Source: CAVQGM01 sp963712065
GTDB taxonomy: Bacteria; Actinomycetota; Acidimicrobiia; Acidimicrobiales; Acidimicrobilacustridaceae
Length of the DNA: 64,000 nucleotides
Assembly: GCA_963712065.1 (NCBI GenBank)
Contig: CAVQGM010000002.1
Span: 1,674,001 to 1,738,000, forward strand
Reading direction: 5' to 3'
Positions within the stretch are counted from its first letter, which is position 1. Each line of letters opens with the position of its first letter. Both the position numbers and the translations under genes were made by a program. Under the pieces are notes generated by a model that did no database searches, was not told the DNA's origin, and saw only the letters and a program-made list of their open reading frames with translations. This document shows positions 35,339-43,645 of the stretch, one piece after another.

Positions 35339-35602
35339 ATGCCCTCCACCACGATCTCCAGCCCCAGCCCCACGACGTCCGGCCCCATCCCCTCCGGCGC
35401 CGGCGTCGGGGTCGACGCCGAGCTGCTCCGTGCCGCTGCGGTGCTCCGTGAGCGGGCGACGAGCCTGCGCTCGCAGGCCGACCTGCTGCCCGGTGTCCTG
35501 GCGTCGACCTACCGCCGCCGGGCATCCGAGCTCGAGCTCGAGGCGTGGGTGGCCGAGCTGCAGTCGGGCGTGCCCGTCGAGCAGGTCCGCCCCGCCGCCT
35601 GA
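35339..35602 (+). CDS. Small hypothetical protein
   Basis: The 87-residue protein begins MPSTTISSPSPTTSG. The first 25 residues are Ser/Thr/Pro-rich and probably disordered. The remainder is helical and charged (AAVLRERATSLRSQADLLPG, then ELELEAWVAEL). The start ATG 35339 has an ideal ribosome binding site, AAGGAG, 6 bases upstream. There is no recognised domain. It is followed by a strong hairpin at 35639-35674, so it is probably monocistronic. Confidence 0.65.
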   Translation: MPSTTISSPSPTTSGPIPSGAGVGVDAELLRAAAVLRERATSLRSQADLLPGVLASTYRRRASELELEAWVAELQSGVPVEQVRPAA

Positions 35603-35638
35603 CACCGGATTCCCCCCCTGCGCCGATGGCTCGGACGC

Positions 35639-35674
35639 ACGACGCACCCGCCCGATGAGGGCGGGTGCCGTCGT
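35639..35674 (+). terminator. Strong stem-loop, probable terminator
   Basis: ACGACG plus CACCCGCCC pairs with GGGCGGGTG plus CGTCGT around a GATGA loop: a 15-base-pair stem with one bulged C. No T tract follows, which is common in high-GC actinobacteria. It separates the small 87-residue gene from the amidohydrolase promoter. Confidence 0.7.
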
Positions 35675-35706
35675 CTCCGGGCCTCATCCGACCGGCCGGG
35701 CGCCGC

Positions 35707-35724
35707 GAGAACGCGTTCTATAGT
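35707..35724 (+). promoter_or_regulatory. KstR-type operator overlapping the -10 of amidohydrolase 1
   Basis: GAGAACGCGTTCTA (35707-35720) has perfect AGAAC/GTTCT arms and matches TNNAACNNGTTNNA except the first base. Its final TA begins the -10 TATAGT (35719-35724), which ends 6 bases before ATG 35731. A bound repressor would cover the -10. Confidence 0.7.
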
Positions 35725-35730
35725 CGGGCG

Positions 35731-36606
35731 ATGGGCCCGTTCACGCCGGACAACCGTTGGGGAATCGGCATCGTCGACACGATGCTCGGGATCCCCGAGC
35801 ACGACCGCGGGGACTGGTACGAGTTCCTCAAGCCCCAGCTGCGCGACCACGAGAGCCGCGAGGAGTTCGAGTTCCCGGCGCAGTACATGTTCAAGGAGAT
35901 CCCGCCCGGACACGAGGGCGATCCGGTCGAGGCCACCGTCGTCGAGATGGACCGGTGGGGCATCGAGGTCGCGCTGATCGGCCACACCGACGTCGGCACC
36001 CAGGCCGAGGCCCGACGGCGCCACCCCGAACGGTTCGCGACGTGCGCCGCCGTCGAGCCCAACCGCGGGATGGACGCCGTGCGCGACCTCAAGCGGGCCG
36101 TGCTCGAGGAGGGCGCGGTCGCCGCCCAGTGGTTCCCCGCCGGCAGCAACCCGCAGGTGCCCATCAACGACAAGAGGGCGTACCCGATCTACGCCGCGTG
36201 CGTCGAGCTCGACATCCCGATCTTCGTGTGCGTGGGCGTGCCGGGCCCGCGGGTCCCGATGATGTGCCAGCACGCCGAGCTGGTCGACGAGGTCTGCTGG
36301 TTCTTCCCCGAGCTCACCTTCGTCATGCGCCACGGCGCCGAGCCGTGGGCCGACCTCGCCGTGAAGCTGATGCTCAAGTGGCCCAACCTCCACTACTCCA
36401 CCAGCGCCTTCGCCCCCCGCTACTACCCGAAGGCCATCGTCGACTACGCCAACACCCGTGGCGGCGACAAGGTCATGTACGCCGGCTACTACCCGATGGG
36501 CCTCACGCTCGAGCGGATCATGGGCGAGCTGCCCCAGGTGCCGTTCGACGACGAGGTGTGGCCCAAGTTCCTGCGGGACAACGCGCGGGCGGTGCTCAAG
36601 CTCTAG
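35731..36606 (+). CDS. Amidohydrolase family (amidohydrolase_2) metal-dependent hydrolase, copy 1
   Basis: The 291-residue TIM-barrel protein reads GIGIVDTMLGIPEHDRGDWY, QYMFKEIPPG, PINDKRAYPIYAACVELDIP, FVMRHGAEPWADLAVKLMLK and HYSTSAFAPRYYPKAIVDYA. The family contains decarboxylases and hydrolases acting on CoA-linked or cyclic substrates. The first-strand HxH metal pair is not obvious here (IVDTM), so metal binding may be altered. The gene is leaderless and under a KstR-type box. A paralogue lies at 41908-42774, also KstR-boxed. The stop abuts the stop of the converging gene with no gap. Confidence 0.85.
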   Translation: MGPFTPDNRWGIGIVDTMLGIPEHDRGDWYEFLKPQLRDHESREEFEFPAQYMFKEIPPGHEGDPVEATVVEMDRWGIEVALIGHTDVGTQAEARRRHPERFATCAAVEPNRGMDAVRDLKRAVLEEGAVAAQWFPAGSNPQVPINDKRAYPIYAACVELDIPIFVCVGVPGPRVPMMCQHAELVDEVCWFFPELTFVMRHGAEPWADLAVKLMLKWPNLHYSTSAFAPRYYPKAIVDYANTRGGDKVMYAGYYPMGLTLERIMGELPQVPFDDEVWPKFLRDNARAVLKL

Positions 36607-37995
36607 CTAGACCTTCCTGGCGGCGACGTACCCCGGCGCGATCGGGAGCCACAGCAGGACGACGCGGAGCACGATCACCGCGGCCACCGCGTCGGCGGCG
36701 CCGACACCGGCCCGCCACAGGCCGAGGACGAGCACGGCCTCGACGATGCCCACGCCGGCCGGCCACGGGCCGAGGACCACGCCGGCGGTCACGGCGAGCA
36801 GGCCGAGCCCGAGGGCCACGTCGAGGCGGACGTCGGCGCCGACGGCCTCGGCGGCGACCCACACCGCCACGCCGGGGAGCAGCGCCAACCCGGCGGCGGT
36901 GGCCACCAGCTGGGCGACGGCCGCCGGGTTCGACGCCCCGTCGCGCAGCAGCCGCCACGCCGACGGGTCGGGGGACACGACGAGCTGGCGCCAGCGTCGG
37001 GGCGCGGTGACGGCGCCGGCCACCGCGATCGGCAGCGCGGCGATCGCCACGACGAGGCCCCGCGACGGCAGGGCGGCATCGGGGGCACCCCCGGCGACGA
37101 CCACCAGGGTGAGGACCACGAGCAGGAGGCCGTGGACCCCGGCGGCCGCGACCACGAGCGCGCCCGCCTCGGCCACCGCCCGCTCCCGGGGGGCACCGAG
37201 CTCCACCTCGTGGTGGGCGTCGAGGCCGGACGCCCCGAACTCGGGGAGCACCGGCGACGCGAACGAGGTGGCCACGGCGGCGGTCGCCCGGCCCGACGGC
37301 GGGACCGAGCTGCGGTGGGCGGCGTCACGTTCGAGGACGGTGAGAGCCCAGCCGAGGACCACGAGCACCGCCAGGCCGAGCACCGGCGCCGCCCGCAGCC
37401 CGAGCACGGCGTCGAGGCCGTCGCCGAGGCCCACGACCAACAGCAGGCCGAGGATGGTCAGCGCCCCGCCGGTGACCAGTCGGGCGACGTCGCGTCCCTC
37501 GACCTCGGGCAGGCGTCGACCGACGTCGTCGACCGGGACGACCGGACGGTTCCACGACCGGCCGGGCACGACGTCGGGTCGATCGCGCAGCATCGACTCG
37601 AAGCGGGGGGCGCGTCGCAGCGCCAGCCGATCGTCGATCAGGCCGAGCACGGCCCCGATGAGCCCGAAGGCGATGAACGCCACGAGGGCGATCCCGGCCC
37701 GCGACAGCTGCTCGTCGGTGCGCTCCCGGCAGCTCGGCTGGTCGACGCGCTCGAGCTGCCCCGGGGTGATGGCCGGGTCGCTCGCCCGGAGGCGCACGTT
37801 GTCGCCACCCATGGCGAAGGTGAGCGGCGGGCCGCAGTCCTGCACGCCCGGGTTGGACACCGGTCGGAGGGCGAACCAGCAGGCGAGGACGAGGGCCACG
37901 GCGGCCAGCCCAAGCGCGAGGCGCGCGACGAGCCACAACCGGGTGGCACGGCGGCCCTCGTCGACGCGGGATCCGCTCCCGGCCGTCACGGTCAC
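36607..37995 (-). CDS. UPF0104-like multi-helix membrane protein with extracytoplasmic insert
   Basis: The 462-residue protein has an N-terminal helix (LWLVARLALGLAAVALVLAC) and a periplasmic-type loop with Cys (PGVQDCGPPLTFAMGGDNV, later DQPSCRERTDEQL). A long cytosolic segment and about seven further helices follow. The C-terminus, PWPAGVGIVEAVLVLGLWRA and VVLLWLPIAPGYVAARKV, resembles the last part of UPF0104/LPG-synthase TM proteins such as the one at 34183. GTG 37995 overlaps the PI-PLC-like stop by 4 bases, which fixes the start. Function unknown. Confidence 0.7.
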   Translation of the reverse strand: MTVTAGSGSRVDEGRRATRLWLVARLALGLAAVALVLACWFALRPVSNPGVQDCGPPLTFAMGGDNVRLRASDPAITPGQLERVDQPSCRERTDEQLSRAGIALVAFIAFGLIGAVLGLIDDRLALRRAPRFESMLRDRPDVVPGRSWNRPVVPVDDVGRRLPEVEGRDVARLVTGGALTILGLLLVVGLGDGLDAVLGLRAAPVLGLAVLVVLGWALTVLERDAAHRSSVPPSGRATAAVATSFASPVLPEFGASGLDAHHEVELGAPRERAVAEAGALVVAAAGVHGLLLVVLTLVVVAGGAPDAALPSRGLVVAIAALPIAVAGAVTAPRRWRQLVVSPDPSAWRLLRDGASNPAAVAQLVATAAGLALLPGVAVWVAAEAVGADVRLDVALGLGLLAVTAGVVLGPWPAGVGIVEAVLVLGLWRAGVGAADAVAAVIVLRVVLLWLPIAPGYVAARKV

Positions 37996-39173
37996 CCCGT
38001 GTAGCGCGGGGCGGTCACCGCCGCCAGGGCCGGAGCCGACGTGGGCGGCGTCGGGGGGGCCGTCGGCGGCGGGGGCTCCGGCAGGTCCTCGATGGCGGCG
38101 GCGGTGCACCCGGGCGGCGCGTTGACCGGGTTGCAGCGCGCCGGGTTCCCACCCGGGATGGCGGCGAAGTAGTCCGAGCCCCATCGGGCCGCCATCCCCG
38201 GCACCGGGTAGTCGGTGCTCACCCACTGGGCGCCGCTGGCCAGAGCCGCCTCGCGTTGGATGGTGTCACCCGACTGCGGCGTCTTCACCGGGCTGTCGGC
38301 CCGGGTCCGAACCACGTAGCCGGCCTCGACCAGGGCCTCGATCTCGGCCTGGAAGGCACCGGTCGGGTCGTTCATCTTGATGAAGGCGGCGTCGGGCTGG
38401 CCCGGCGTCGACGGGGTGAACGCGGCCCGCCCCTCGAGGCTCGGGTGGCCGTCGACGTAGTCGTCCCGCTTGTTGTCGAGCAGGAACAGCACCTGTCCCC
38501 GCACCTCGTCGATGACCGGCCATCCCTCGTCGAGGACGGCCTCCTCGAGCGTGGCGGCGTCGCCCCGCACGTCGTCGGGGGTCAGGAGCCGGTCCTCGCC
38601 GAACACCGAGCGGATCTCGGCGTCGAGCGCGTCGTAGTCGGCGGGCGTCATCGGCAGCGGGTCGGGCGGCCCGATGAACTCGGGCTGGTCCTTGATCTCG
38701 AGCTGGATGGCGATGGGCATGTGCAACGGGTTGCCGTCGCTCCAGCTCCTCACCGACTGCAGGCACTCGACGAGCGTGAGGCAGGTGCTGCCCTCGTCGA
38801 TCTGCTCGATGTGGAACACCTTGAACCCCGTGTCGCCGAAGGGCCGGAAGAGGTCGCCGTTGGGGTCGCGGCGGATGTCGAGCTCGATCTGGCGGACGCC
38901 CTGATCGTCGAACTGCACGGGCAGCGGCGCGTGCGAGTAGGCGAGCTCGATGGCACCGGGGTCGACCGTGAGGTAGAAGTCGAGCACGTCCGGGGGTGGC
39001 TCGACGTGGTAGCTGTTGTGCGACCCGATCACCTGCATCTCGTTGAGGCGCACCTCCGGCACCGCCCCCGTCGGCGCCGCCGAGAGCGGCGCGCTCACGG
39101 CGGTGACGACGAGCAGCAGGGCGGTCAGCGACACGCCGATGGTTGCGACGAACCGGGTCCGGCGTCGAGCCAC
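37992..39173 (-). CDS. Secreted phosphoinositide-type phospholipase C, Ca2+-dependent family (PI-PLC-C1-like)
   Basis: The 393-residue protein begins with a signal peptide (helix FVATIGVSLTALLLVVTAV, about residues 8-26). The catalytic region shows NEMQVIGSHNSYHVEPPP (first His), RQIELDIRRDPNGD, FKVFHIEQIDEGSTC and IAIQLEIKDQPEF. These fit the PI-PLC TIM barrel with two catalytic His and acidic Ca2+ ligands. The C-terminal tail is Pro/Thr-rich. The start GTG 39173 has GAAGGGGGAG upstream. It lies 40 bases after the WS/DGAT gene, probably in one operon, and hints at extracellular phospholipid use. Confidence 0.85.
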   Translation of the reverse strand: MARRRTRFVATIGVSLTALLLVVTAVSAPLSAAPTGAVPEVRLNEMQVIGSHNSYHVEPPPDVLDFYLTVDPGAIELAYSHAPLPVQFDDQGVRQIELDIRRDPNGDLFRPFGDTGFKVFHIEQIDEGSTCLTLVECLQSVRSWSDGNPLHMPIAIQLEIKDQPEFIGPPDPLPMTPADYDALDAEIRSVFGEDRLLTPDDVRGDAATLEEAVLDEGWPVIDEVRGQVLFLLDNKRDDYVDGHPSLEGRAAFTPSTPGQPDAAFIKMNDPTGAFQAEIEALVEAGYVVRTRADSPVKTPQSGDTIQREAALASGAQWVSTDYPVPGMAARWGSDYFAAIPGGNPARCNPVNAPPGCTAAAIEDLPEPPPPTAPPTPPTSAPALAAVTAPRYTG

Positions 39174-39213
39174 GACTCCCCCTTCGGTCAGGCCGCGACC
39201 GAGGCCCCAAGGG

Positions 39214-40641
39214 CTACGCGCGGCGGGACTCGACGGTAGCACCGCCCGTTCCCGCCACCGCGCCGGCCAGCTCGTCGAGCGCCGGGCCCATGGCGCCGGC
39301 CAGCTCGGCCAGCTCGGGCAGCAGGTCGGCGTCGGCCAGCAGGCCGACGTGGAGGCGACCGGCATAGCTCCACACCGTCACGTTGAGCCCGACGCCCTCG
39401 AGCACCGGCCCCACCGAGTAGAGCTCGCGCAGCTGTGCCCCGTGGACCTCGAGCGGCACCGACGGACCGGGCACGTTCGACACGACGAGGTTGATCGGCG
39501 GCGGGACGCGGTCGCCGAGGCGCCGACCCGAGTACTGCCGCATGAGCCACGCGTAGGGCGCGGGCGGCGTGTACTGCACCCACGACCCGAAGGTCGTCTC
39601 GCCGAGGATGCGTTGCTGGGCCTTGGCCTCGGCGGTCACCCGGTGGATCTGCCGGAGCCGGTCGGCGGGGTCGTCGCGATCGGTGGCGAGGGTCGTGAAC
39701 AGGGTCGACAGGTCGTTGCCCTCGAGCCGATCGACCACCCGCTCGTCGACCGGACGGGTGTCGGCGGCGACCGGGACGGCGGCCACGAGCGGCGTCGCCG
39801 GCAGCTCGCCCCGCTCGAGGAGGAACCGGCGCAGGGCACCACCCACGACGGCGAGCACCACGTCGTTGAGCGACACCCCGGCGGCCTTGCGCACCATCGC
39901 CGCGTCCTCCAGCGAGAGCCGTGCCGTGGCGAAGACCCGGGTCGGGCCGATGGCCCGGTTGAACGACAGGCGGGGCGTGTCACGCATGGGTAGGGGTGGG
40001 GTCGCGGGCCCGGCCCGTCGCCGCCGGCCGGCGCGCCAGCCCCGGGCGACCGTCCGGGCGAGGAGCACGGGGAGCCGCGCCAGCTGGCCGAGGTGGTCCC
40101 GGAAGGCGTCGGCGACCAGCGCCGCCGAGGACGGGGGCGGTGGGGCACCGGGGCGCACGGCGGGTCCGACGGGCTCGGTCAGGGCCCGGGTGAGCAGCGC
40201 GCTGGCGGCGACGCCGTCGGCCACCGCGTGGTGGACGATCACGATCACGGCGATGCGGCCGTCGGCCAGCCCCTCGCACACCTCGACGCGCCACAAGGGG
40301 CGAGAGCGGTCGAGCGGCTCGCCGGCGGCTCGGCCGACGGCGGCGTCGAGCGCGGCCCGGTCACCGGGAGGGGTGACCGCGACGCGGCGCACGTGGTGGT
40401 CGAGGTCGAGGTCGGGGTCGTCGACCCACACCGGGTGGTGCAGTGCCCAGGGGACGTCGACGACGCGGCGGCGGAGCGGCGGGAGGGCGGCGAGGTGGTG
40501 GCCGATCAGCGCCTGCACCTCGTCGAACGGGAGGGTGCCGTGCGGCGGCGGATCGAGGATGGCGACCTTGAGCGTGTGCATGTGCAACGTCGGGGTCTCC
40601 ATGTAGAGGAACCCGGCGTCGAGCCCACCCAACCGTTGCAC
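39214..40641 (-). CDS. Wax ester synthase/diacylglycerol acyltransferase (WS/DGAT)
   Basis: The 475-residue enzyme makes storage triacylglycerol or wax esters from acyl-CoA. The N-terminus is LGGLDAGFLYMETPTLHMH. The catalytic HHxxxDG motif is VHHAVADGVAASALL. Further motifs are GVSLNDVVLAVVGGALRRFL and NLVVSNVPGPSVPLE (conserved SNVPGP). GTG 40641 is preferred over GTG 40650 because a -10-like GATAGT (40654-40649) ends 7 bases upstream and the family normally begins at this point. It is divergent from a serine hydrolase. Confidence 0.92.
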   Translation of the reverse strand: MQRLGGLDAGFLYMETPTLHMHTLKVAILDPPPHGTLPFDEVQALIGHHLAALPPLRRRVVDVPWALHHPVWVDDPDLDLDHHVRRVAVTPPGDRAALDAAVGRAAGEPLDRSRPLWRVEVCEGLADGRIAVIVIVHHAVADGVAASALLTRALTEPVGPAVRPGAPPPPSSAALVADAFRDHLGQLARLPVLLARTVARGWRAGRRRRAGPATPPLPMRDTPRLSFNRAIGPTRVFATARLSLEDAAMVRKAAGVSLNDVVLAVVGGALRRFLLERGELPATPLVAAVPVAADTRPVDERVVDRLEGNDLSTLFTTLATDRDDPADRLRQIHRVTAEAKAQQRILGETTFGSWVQYTPPAPYAWLMRQYSGRRLGDRVPPPINLVVSNVPGPSVPLEVHGAQLRELYSVGPVLEGVGLNVTVWSYAGRLHVGLLADADLLPELAELAGAMGPALDELAGAVAGTGGATVESRRA

Positions 40642-40690
40642 GCGGCCCACTATCCCACGCCCCCGAACGACCGGGCCGGGCGTCGGCCGC

Positions 40691-40696
40691 TAGCGT
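40691..40696 (+). promoter_or_regulatory. -10 element (TAGCGT) of the serine hydrolase gene
   Basis: TAGCGT is followed by 7 bases and GTG 40704. It is divergent from the WS/DGAT start about 60 bases away. Confidence 0.5.
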
Positions 40697-40703
40697 CGGC
40701 CTC

Positions 40704-41885
40704 GTGACCGACACGAGCCACACCGACCTCGACGTCGTCGATCCCGCCGAGGTCGGCCTCGACCGCGATGCGGTGGCCCGGCTCGTCGAGCGCGCCCACC
40801 GCGAGGTCGACGACGGACTGCTCCCGTCGTGCCAGCTCGCCCTGGCGAGGAACGGGCGGCTGGTCGCCTTCGAGGCCATCGGGGCCACGTCGCGGTCATC
40901 GCGCTACCTGGTGTTCTCGGTCACGAAGGGGATCGTCGCCGGGGCGATCTGGCTGCTCGTGGGCGACGGCTCCCTCGACGTGTCGACCCGGGTCGCCGAG
41001 CTCCTCCCCGAGTTCGGCACCCACGGCAAGGACGTCGTGACCGTCGAACAGCTCCTCACCCACACGTCGGGGTTCCCGTTCGCGCCCCTCGACCCACGCG
41101 TCGACGTCTCCCGGGAACAGCGCCTGGCCCGCTACGCGTCGTGGCGCCTCGACTGGGAGCCGGGCAGTCGTTTCGTGTACCACCCGACCGCGGCCCACTA
41201 CGTCCTCGGCGACGTGATCGAGGCGGTGAGCGGCCTCGACGCCCCGACCTTCGTGCGCACCCGGGTCGCCGAGCCGCTCGGCCTGGCGTCGCTGCGCCTC
41301 GGCGAGCCGCCCGAGCGACAGGGCGACGTGCTCCCCTTCGACGACGGCGGCGAGCCTCCCACCCCCGAGGAGCTCGACGCCCTCGGCATCCCGGGCCTCA
41401 CCCTCGACCTGCTGGTGGGCACGGTCACGACCGACAGCCTGCTGCTGTTCAACGACCCTGCGGCCCGGGCCTCGGGCGCGCCGGGCGCCGGCGGCATCTC
41501 CCACGCCGCCGACCTGGCCCGCTACTACCAGGCCCTGCTGCACAACCCCGGTGAGCTGTGGGACCCCGAGGTCCTCGCCGACGGCACCGGGCGGGTTCGG
41601 GTCGACTTCCCCGAGCCCGTGCTGCAGCGCCCGTCCCACCGCAGCCTCGGGCTGATGATCGCCGGCGAGGGCGCGACGGCCTCGACCCGCGGGTTCGGGT
41701 TCACCTGCTCGCCCCGGGCGTTCGGGCACGGCGGCGCCGGCGGTCAGATCGCGTGGGCCGACCCCGACACCGGGATCTCGTTCGCCTACCTCACCAACGG
41801 CCTCGATCGGAACGTGCTGCGGGAGGCCCGCCGCACCGCCGGGCTGTCGAGCCGGGCCGCCGCCTGCGCGGCCTCACCGGAGTAG
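40704..41885 (+). CDS. Serine hydrolase, class C beta-lactamase/esterase family
   Basis: The 393-residue protein has the SxxK nucleophile motif in VFSVTKGIVAGAIWLL and a Tyr in RFVYHPTAAHYVLGDVIE corresponding to the YxN motif, with the Asn replaced. The third motif is FGHGGAGGQIAW (HGG in place of KTG). That set is usual for EstB-type carboxylesterases rather than true beta-lactamases. There is no signal peptide, so it is probably cytosolic. The stop TAG is also the first three bases of the KstR-type box of the next gene. It may act on acyl esters, in keeping with the neighbouring WS/DGAT. Confidence 0.88.
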   Translation: MTDTSHTDLDVVDPAEVGLDRDAVARLVERAHREVDDGLLPSCQLALARNGRLVAFEAIGATSRSSRYLVFSVTKGIVAGAIWLLVGDGSLDVSTRVAELLPEFGTHGKDVVTVEQLLTHTSGFPFAPLDPRVDVSREQRLARYASWRLDWEPGSRFVYHPTAAHYVLGDVIEAVSGLDAPTFVRTRVAEPLGLASLRLGEPPERQGDVLPFDDGGEPPTPEELDALGIPGLTLDLLVGTVTTDSLLLFNDPAARASGAPGAGGISHAADLARYYQALLHNPGELWDPEVLADGTGRVRVDFPEPVLQRPSHRSLGLMIAGEGATASTRGFGFTCSPRAFGHGGAGGQIAWADPDTGISFAYLTNGLDRNVLREARRTAGLSSRAAACAASPE

Positions 41886-41900
41886 AACCTGTTCTAGGCT
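41883..41900 (+). promoter_or_regulatory. KstR-type operator overlapping the -10 of amidohydrolase 2
   Basis: TAGAACCTGTTCTA (41883-41896) is a perfect palindrome and an exact match to TNNAACNNGTTNNA. Its last TA starts the -10 TAGGCT (41895-41900), 7 bases before ATG 41908. The box begins inside the stop codon of the upstream gene. Confidence 0.8.
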
Positions 41901-41907
41901 GCCGGGA

Positions 41908-42774
41908 ATGGCCATGCCCACCGACGTCGCCGTCATCGACACCATGGTCGGCTTCCCGAGTCGCAACCGCCGCGAGGTCTACAAGTTCCTCGCGCCCCAC
42001 CTGCGCGACAAGGAGAGCAAGGAGGAGTTCCGCTTCCCGGCCGAGTACATGTTCAAGGACGTGCCGCCCGACCTCGAGGACAACGTCGACCCGGTGGCCG
42101 TGCTCATGGACAACCTCGATCGCTTCGGCGTGGCCCAGGCGATGATCAGCGTGGGCCCGGGTCGCGACGACGCCGAGCGGGCCATCACGGAGCATCCCGA
42201 CCGCTTCATCCCGTCGGCGACGGTCGACCCCAACGAGGGCATGGATGCGGTGCGCTCGCTCGTCGACCTGCACGACCGGTACGGCATCAAGGCGGCGACC
42301 ACGTTCCCCGCCGGGGCGCAGGTGCCGATCAACGACAAGCGCTACTACCCCGTCTACGCCAAGTGCGTCGAGCTCGACATCCCCATCTTCGTCTGCGCCG
42401 GGGTGCCCGGCCCGCGGGTGCCGATGGCACCGCAGAAGGTCGAGCTCATCGACGAGGTGTGCTGGTTCTTCCCCGAGCTGCGCTTCGTGATGCGCCACGG
42501 CGCCGAGCCGTGGACCGACCTCGCCGTGAAGCTGATGCTCAAGTGGCCGAACCTCTACTACTCCACCAGCGCGTTCGCCCCTCGGCACTACCCCAGGGCC
42601 ATCATCGACTACGCCAACACGCGTGGTGCCGACAAGGTGATCTACGCCGGCTACTTCCCCGCCGGGCTCACCTACGACCGCATCTGGGGCGACATGCCCG
42701 GGGTGCCGCTGAACGACGAGGTGTGGCCCAAGTTCCTGCGGGACAACGCGCGGGCGGTGCTCAAGCTGGGCTGA
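41908..42774 (+). CDS. Amidohydrolase family (amidohydrolase_2) metal-dependent hydrolase, copy 2
   Basis: The 288-residue paralogue of the 35731 gene has the same motifs: VAVIDTMVGFPSRNRREVYK, EYMFKDVPPDLEDN, PINDKRYYPVYAKCVELDIP, FVMRHGAEPWTDLAVKLMLK and YYSTSAFAPRHYPRAIIDYA. The C-terminal EVWPKFLRDNARAVLKL is identical to copy 1, down to a shared 55-base DNA stretch. It is leaderless from ATG 41908 under a perfect KstR-type box. The likely role is a TIM-barrel hydrolase or decarboxylase in sterol/lipid catabolism. The substrate is not known. Confidence 0.85.
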   Translation: MAMPTDVAVIDTMVGFPSRNRREVYKFLAPHLRDKESKEEFRFPAEYMFKDVPPDLEDNVDPVAVLMDNLDRFGVAQAMISVGPGRDDAERAITEHPDRFIPSATVDPNEGMDAVRSLVDLHDRYGIKAATTFPAGAQVPINDKRYYPVYAKCVELDIPIFVCAGVPGPRVPMAPQKVELIDEVCWFFPELRFVMRHGAEPWTDLAVKLMLKWPNLYYSTSAFAPRHYPRAIIDYANTRGADKVIYAGYFPAGLTYDRIWGDMPGVPLNDEVWPKFLRDNARAVLKLG

Positions 42775-42777
42775 GCC

Positions 42778-43542
42778 CTACGTCGCCTTGTCGACCTGGC
42801 CGGGGGCGATGACGCTCGGGTCGTCCCCGGACGCGCCGGACGTGCCCCCCTGGCCCGTGCCCCGACCCTGGCCGGGCGTGACCTGTCCCTGTCCGGGCGG
42901 TGCCTCGGGCTTGTTGCCCTGGTCGCCCGACTGACCCGGCGGGACCTCGGGTCGGTTGTCGGTCTCGCCGGGCGTGCCGGTCTGGCCGGGGGCGGTGCCC
43001 GACCGACCCGGGTCCTCGCCGGTCTGGCCCGGGGCCTCTTCGCGACGACCGGGGTCGACGACCGGCGGGGCGACGTCGGTGGGTTCAGCGGGTTCGGTCG
43101 GCTCGGTGGGTTCGGTGGGTTCGGTCGGCTCGGTGGGATCGGTCGGCTCGGTGGGATCGGTCGGCGACGGGGTCGTCGTCGAGCCCACCCCGCCGCCACC
43201 CGAGTCGGGGGCGTCGGTCTCGTCGTCGTCCCCGTCGGGGACGTCGACCCCCACCACGCCGACCAGCGCCGACACGCCGCGCTGGAGGGGCCCGGGCAGG
43301 CTCCCGTTGGCGGCGGCCACACCACCGATGCCGAGCACGGCGGCGGCCAGCGCCCCGGCGGCGATCGCGGCACCGGTGCGGCGACGGCCACGAAGGGGGA
43401 CGACGGTGGTCGGCTCGGCGAACAACCGGTCGAGGTGGGTGCGGGCCACGTCGTCGTCGGGTGGGGTCACGAACGCGGCGCGCAGATCGTCGACCACCTC
43501 GCGGAGGCGGGGATCCTCGATCGGGTCGCGCTCGTCGTCCAC
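42778..43542 (-). CDS. Membrane-anchored, Thr/Pro/Glu-repeat protein linked to an ECF sigma factor
   Basis: The 254-residue protein has a short cytosolic N-terminus (about 1-60, starting MDDERDPIEDPRLREVVDDL) and one transmembrane helix (GAAIAAGALAAAVLGIGGVA). A long extracytoplasmic low-complexity tail of PTE/PTD triplets is followed by Gly/Gln/Pro-rich PGQTG-type sequence. GTG 43542 has GAGGAG 5 bases upstream. The gene follows the sigma factor gene on the same strand, 103 bases downstream. The position and topology resemble an anti-sigma or sigma-responsive envelope protein, but no zinc anti-sigma motif is present. Confidence 0.65.
   Translation of the reverse strand: MDDERDPIEDPRLREVVDDLRAAFVTPPDDDVARTHLDRLFAEPTTVVPLRGRRRTGAAIAAGALAAAVLGIGGVAAANGSLPGPLQRGVSALVGVVGVDVPDGDDDETDAPDSGGGGVGSTTTPSPTDPTEPTDPTEPTEPTEPTEPTEPAEPTDVAPPVVDPGRREEAPGQTGEDPGRSGTAPGQTGTPGETDNRPEVPPGQSGDQGNKPEAPPGQGQVTPGQGRGTGQGGTSGASGDDPSVIAPGQVDKAT
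43076..43165. repeat. Low-complexity repeat encoding (PTE/PTD)n
   Basis: Degenerate 9-base units of the GGTTCGGTG/GGCTCGGTG type encode about nine Pro-Thr-Glu/Asp triplets in the extracytoplasmic part of the sigma-linked membrane protein. Confidence 0.85.
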
Positions 43543-43645
43543 TACTCCTCGCAATCGTCGCGGGTCGGGCTTCCGATACCGACGGCGTGGCCGTTCATGG
43601 TCGACGAGATCGACGCACGCCGCCTGGCCGACGCGGTCCCGCTGG

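Noticed and set aside
40704..41885. Antibiotic-resistance beta-lactamase
   Set aside because: The second and third motifs are YHP and HGG, and there is no signal peptide. These are esterase-like features.
43076..43165. Tandem repeat considered as a mobile or regulatory array
   Set aside because: It is degenerate coding repeat for PTE/PTD residues in a membrane protein gene.
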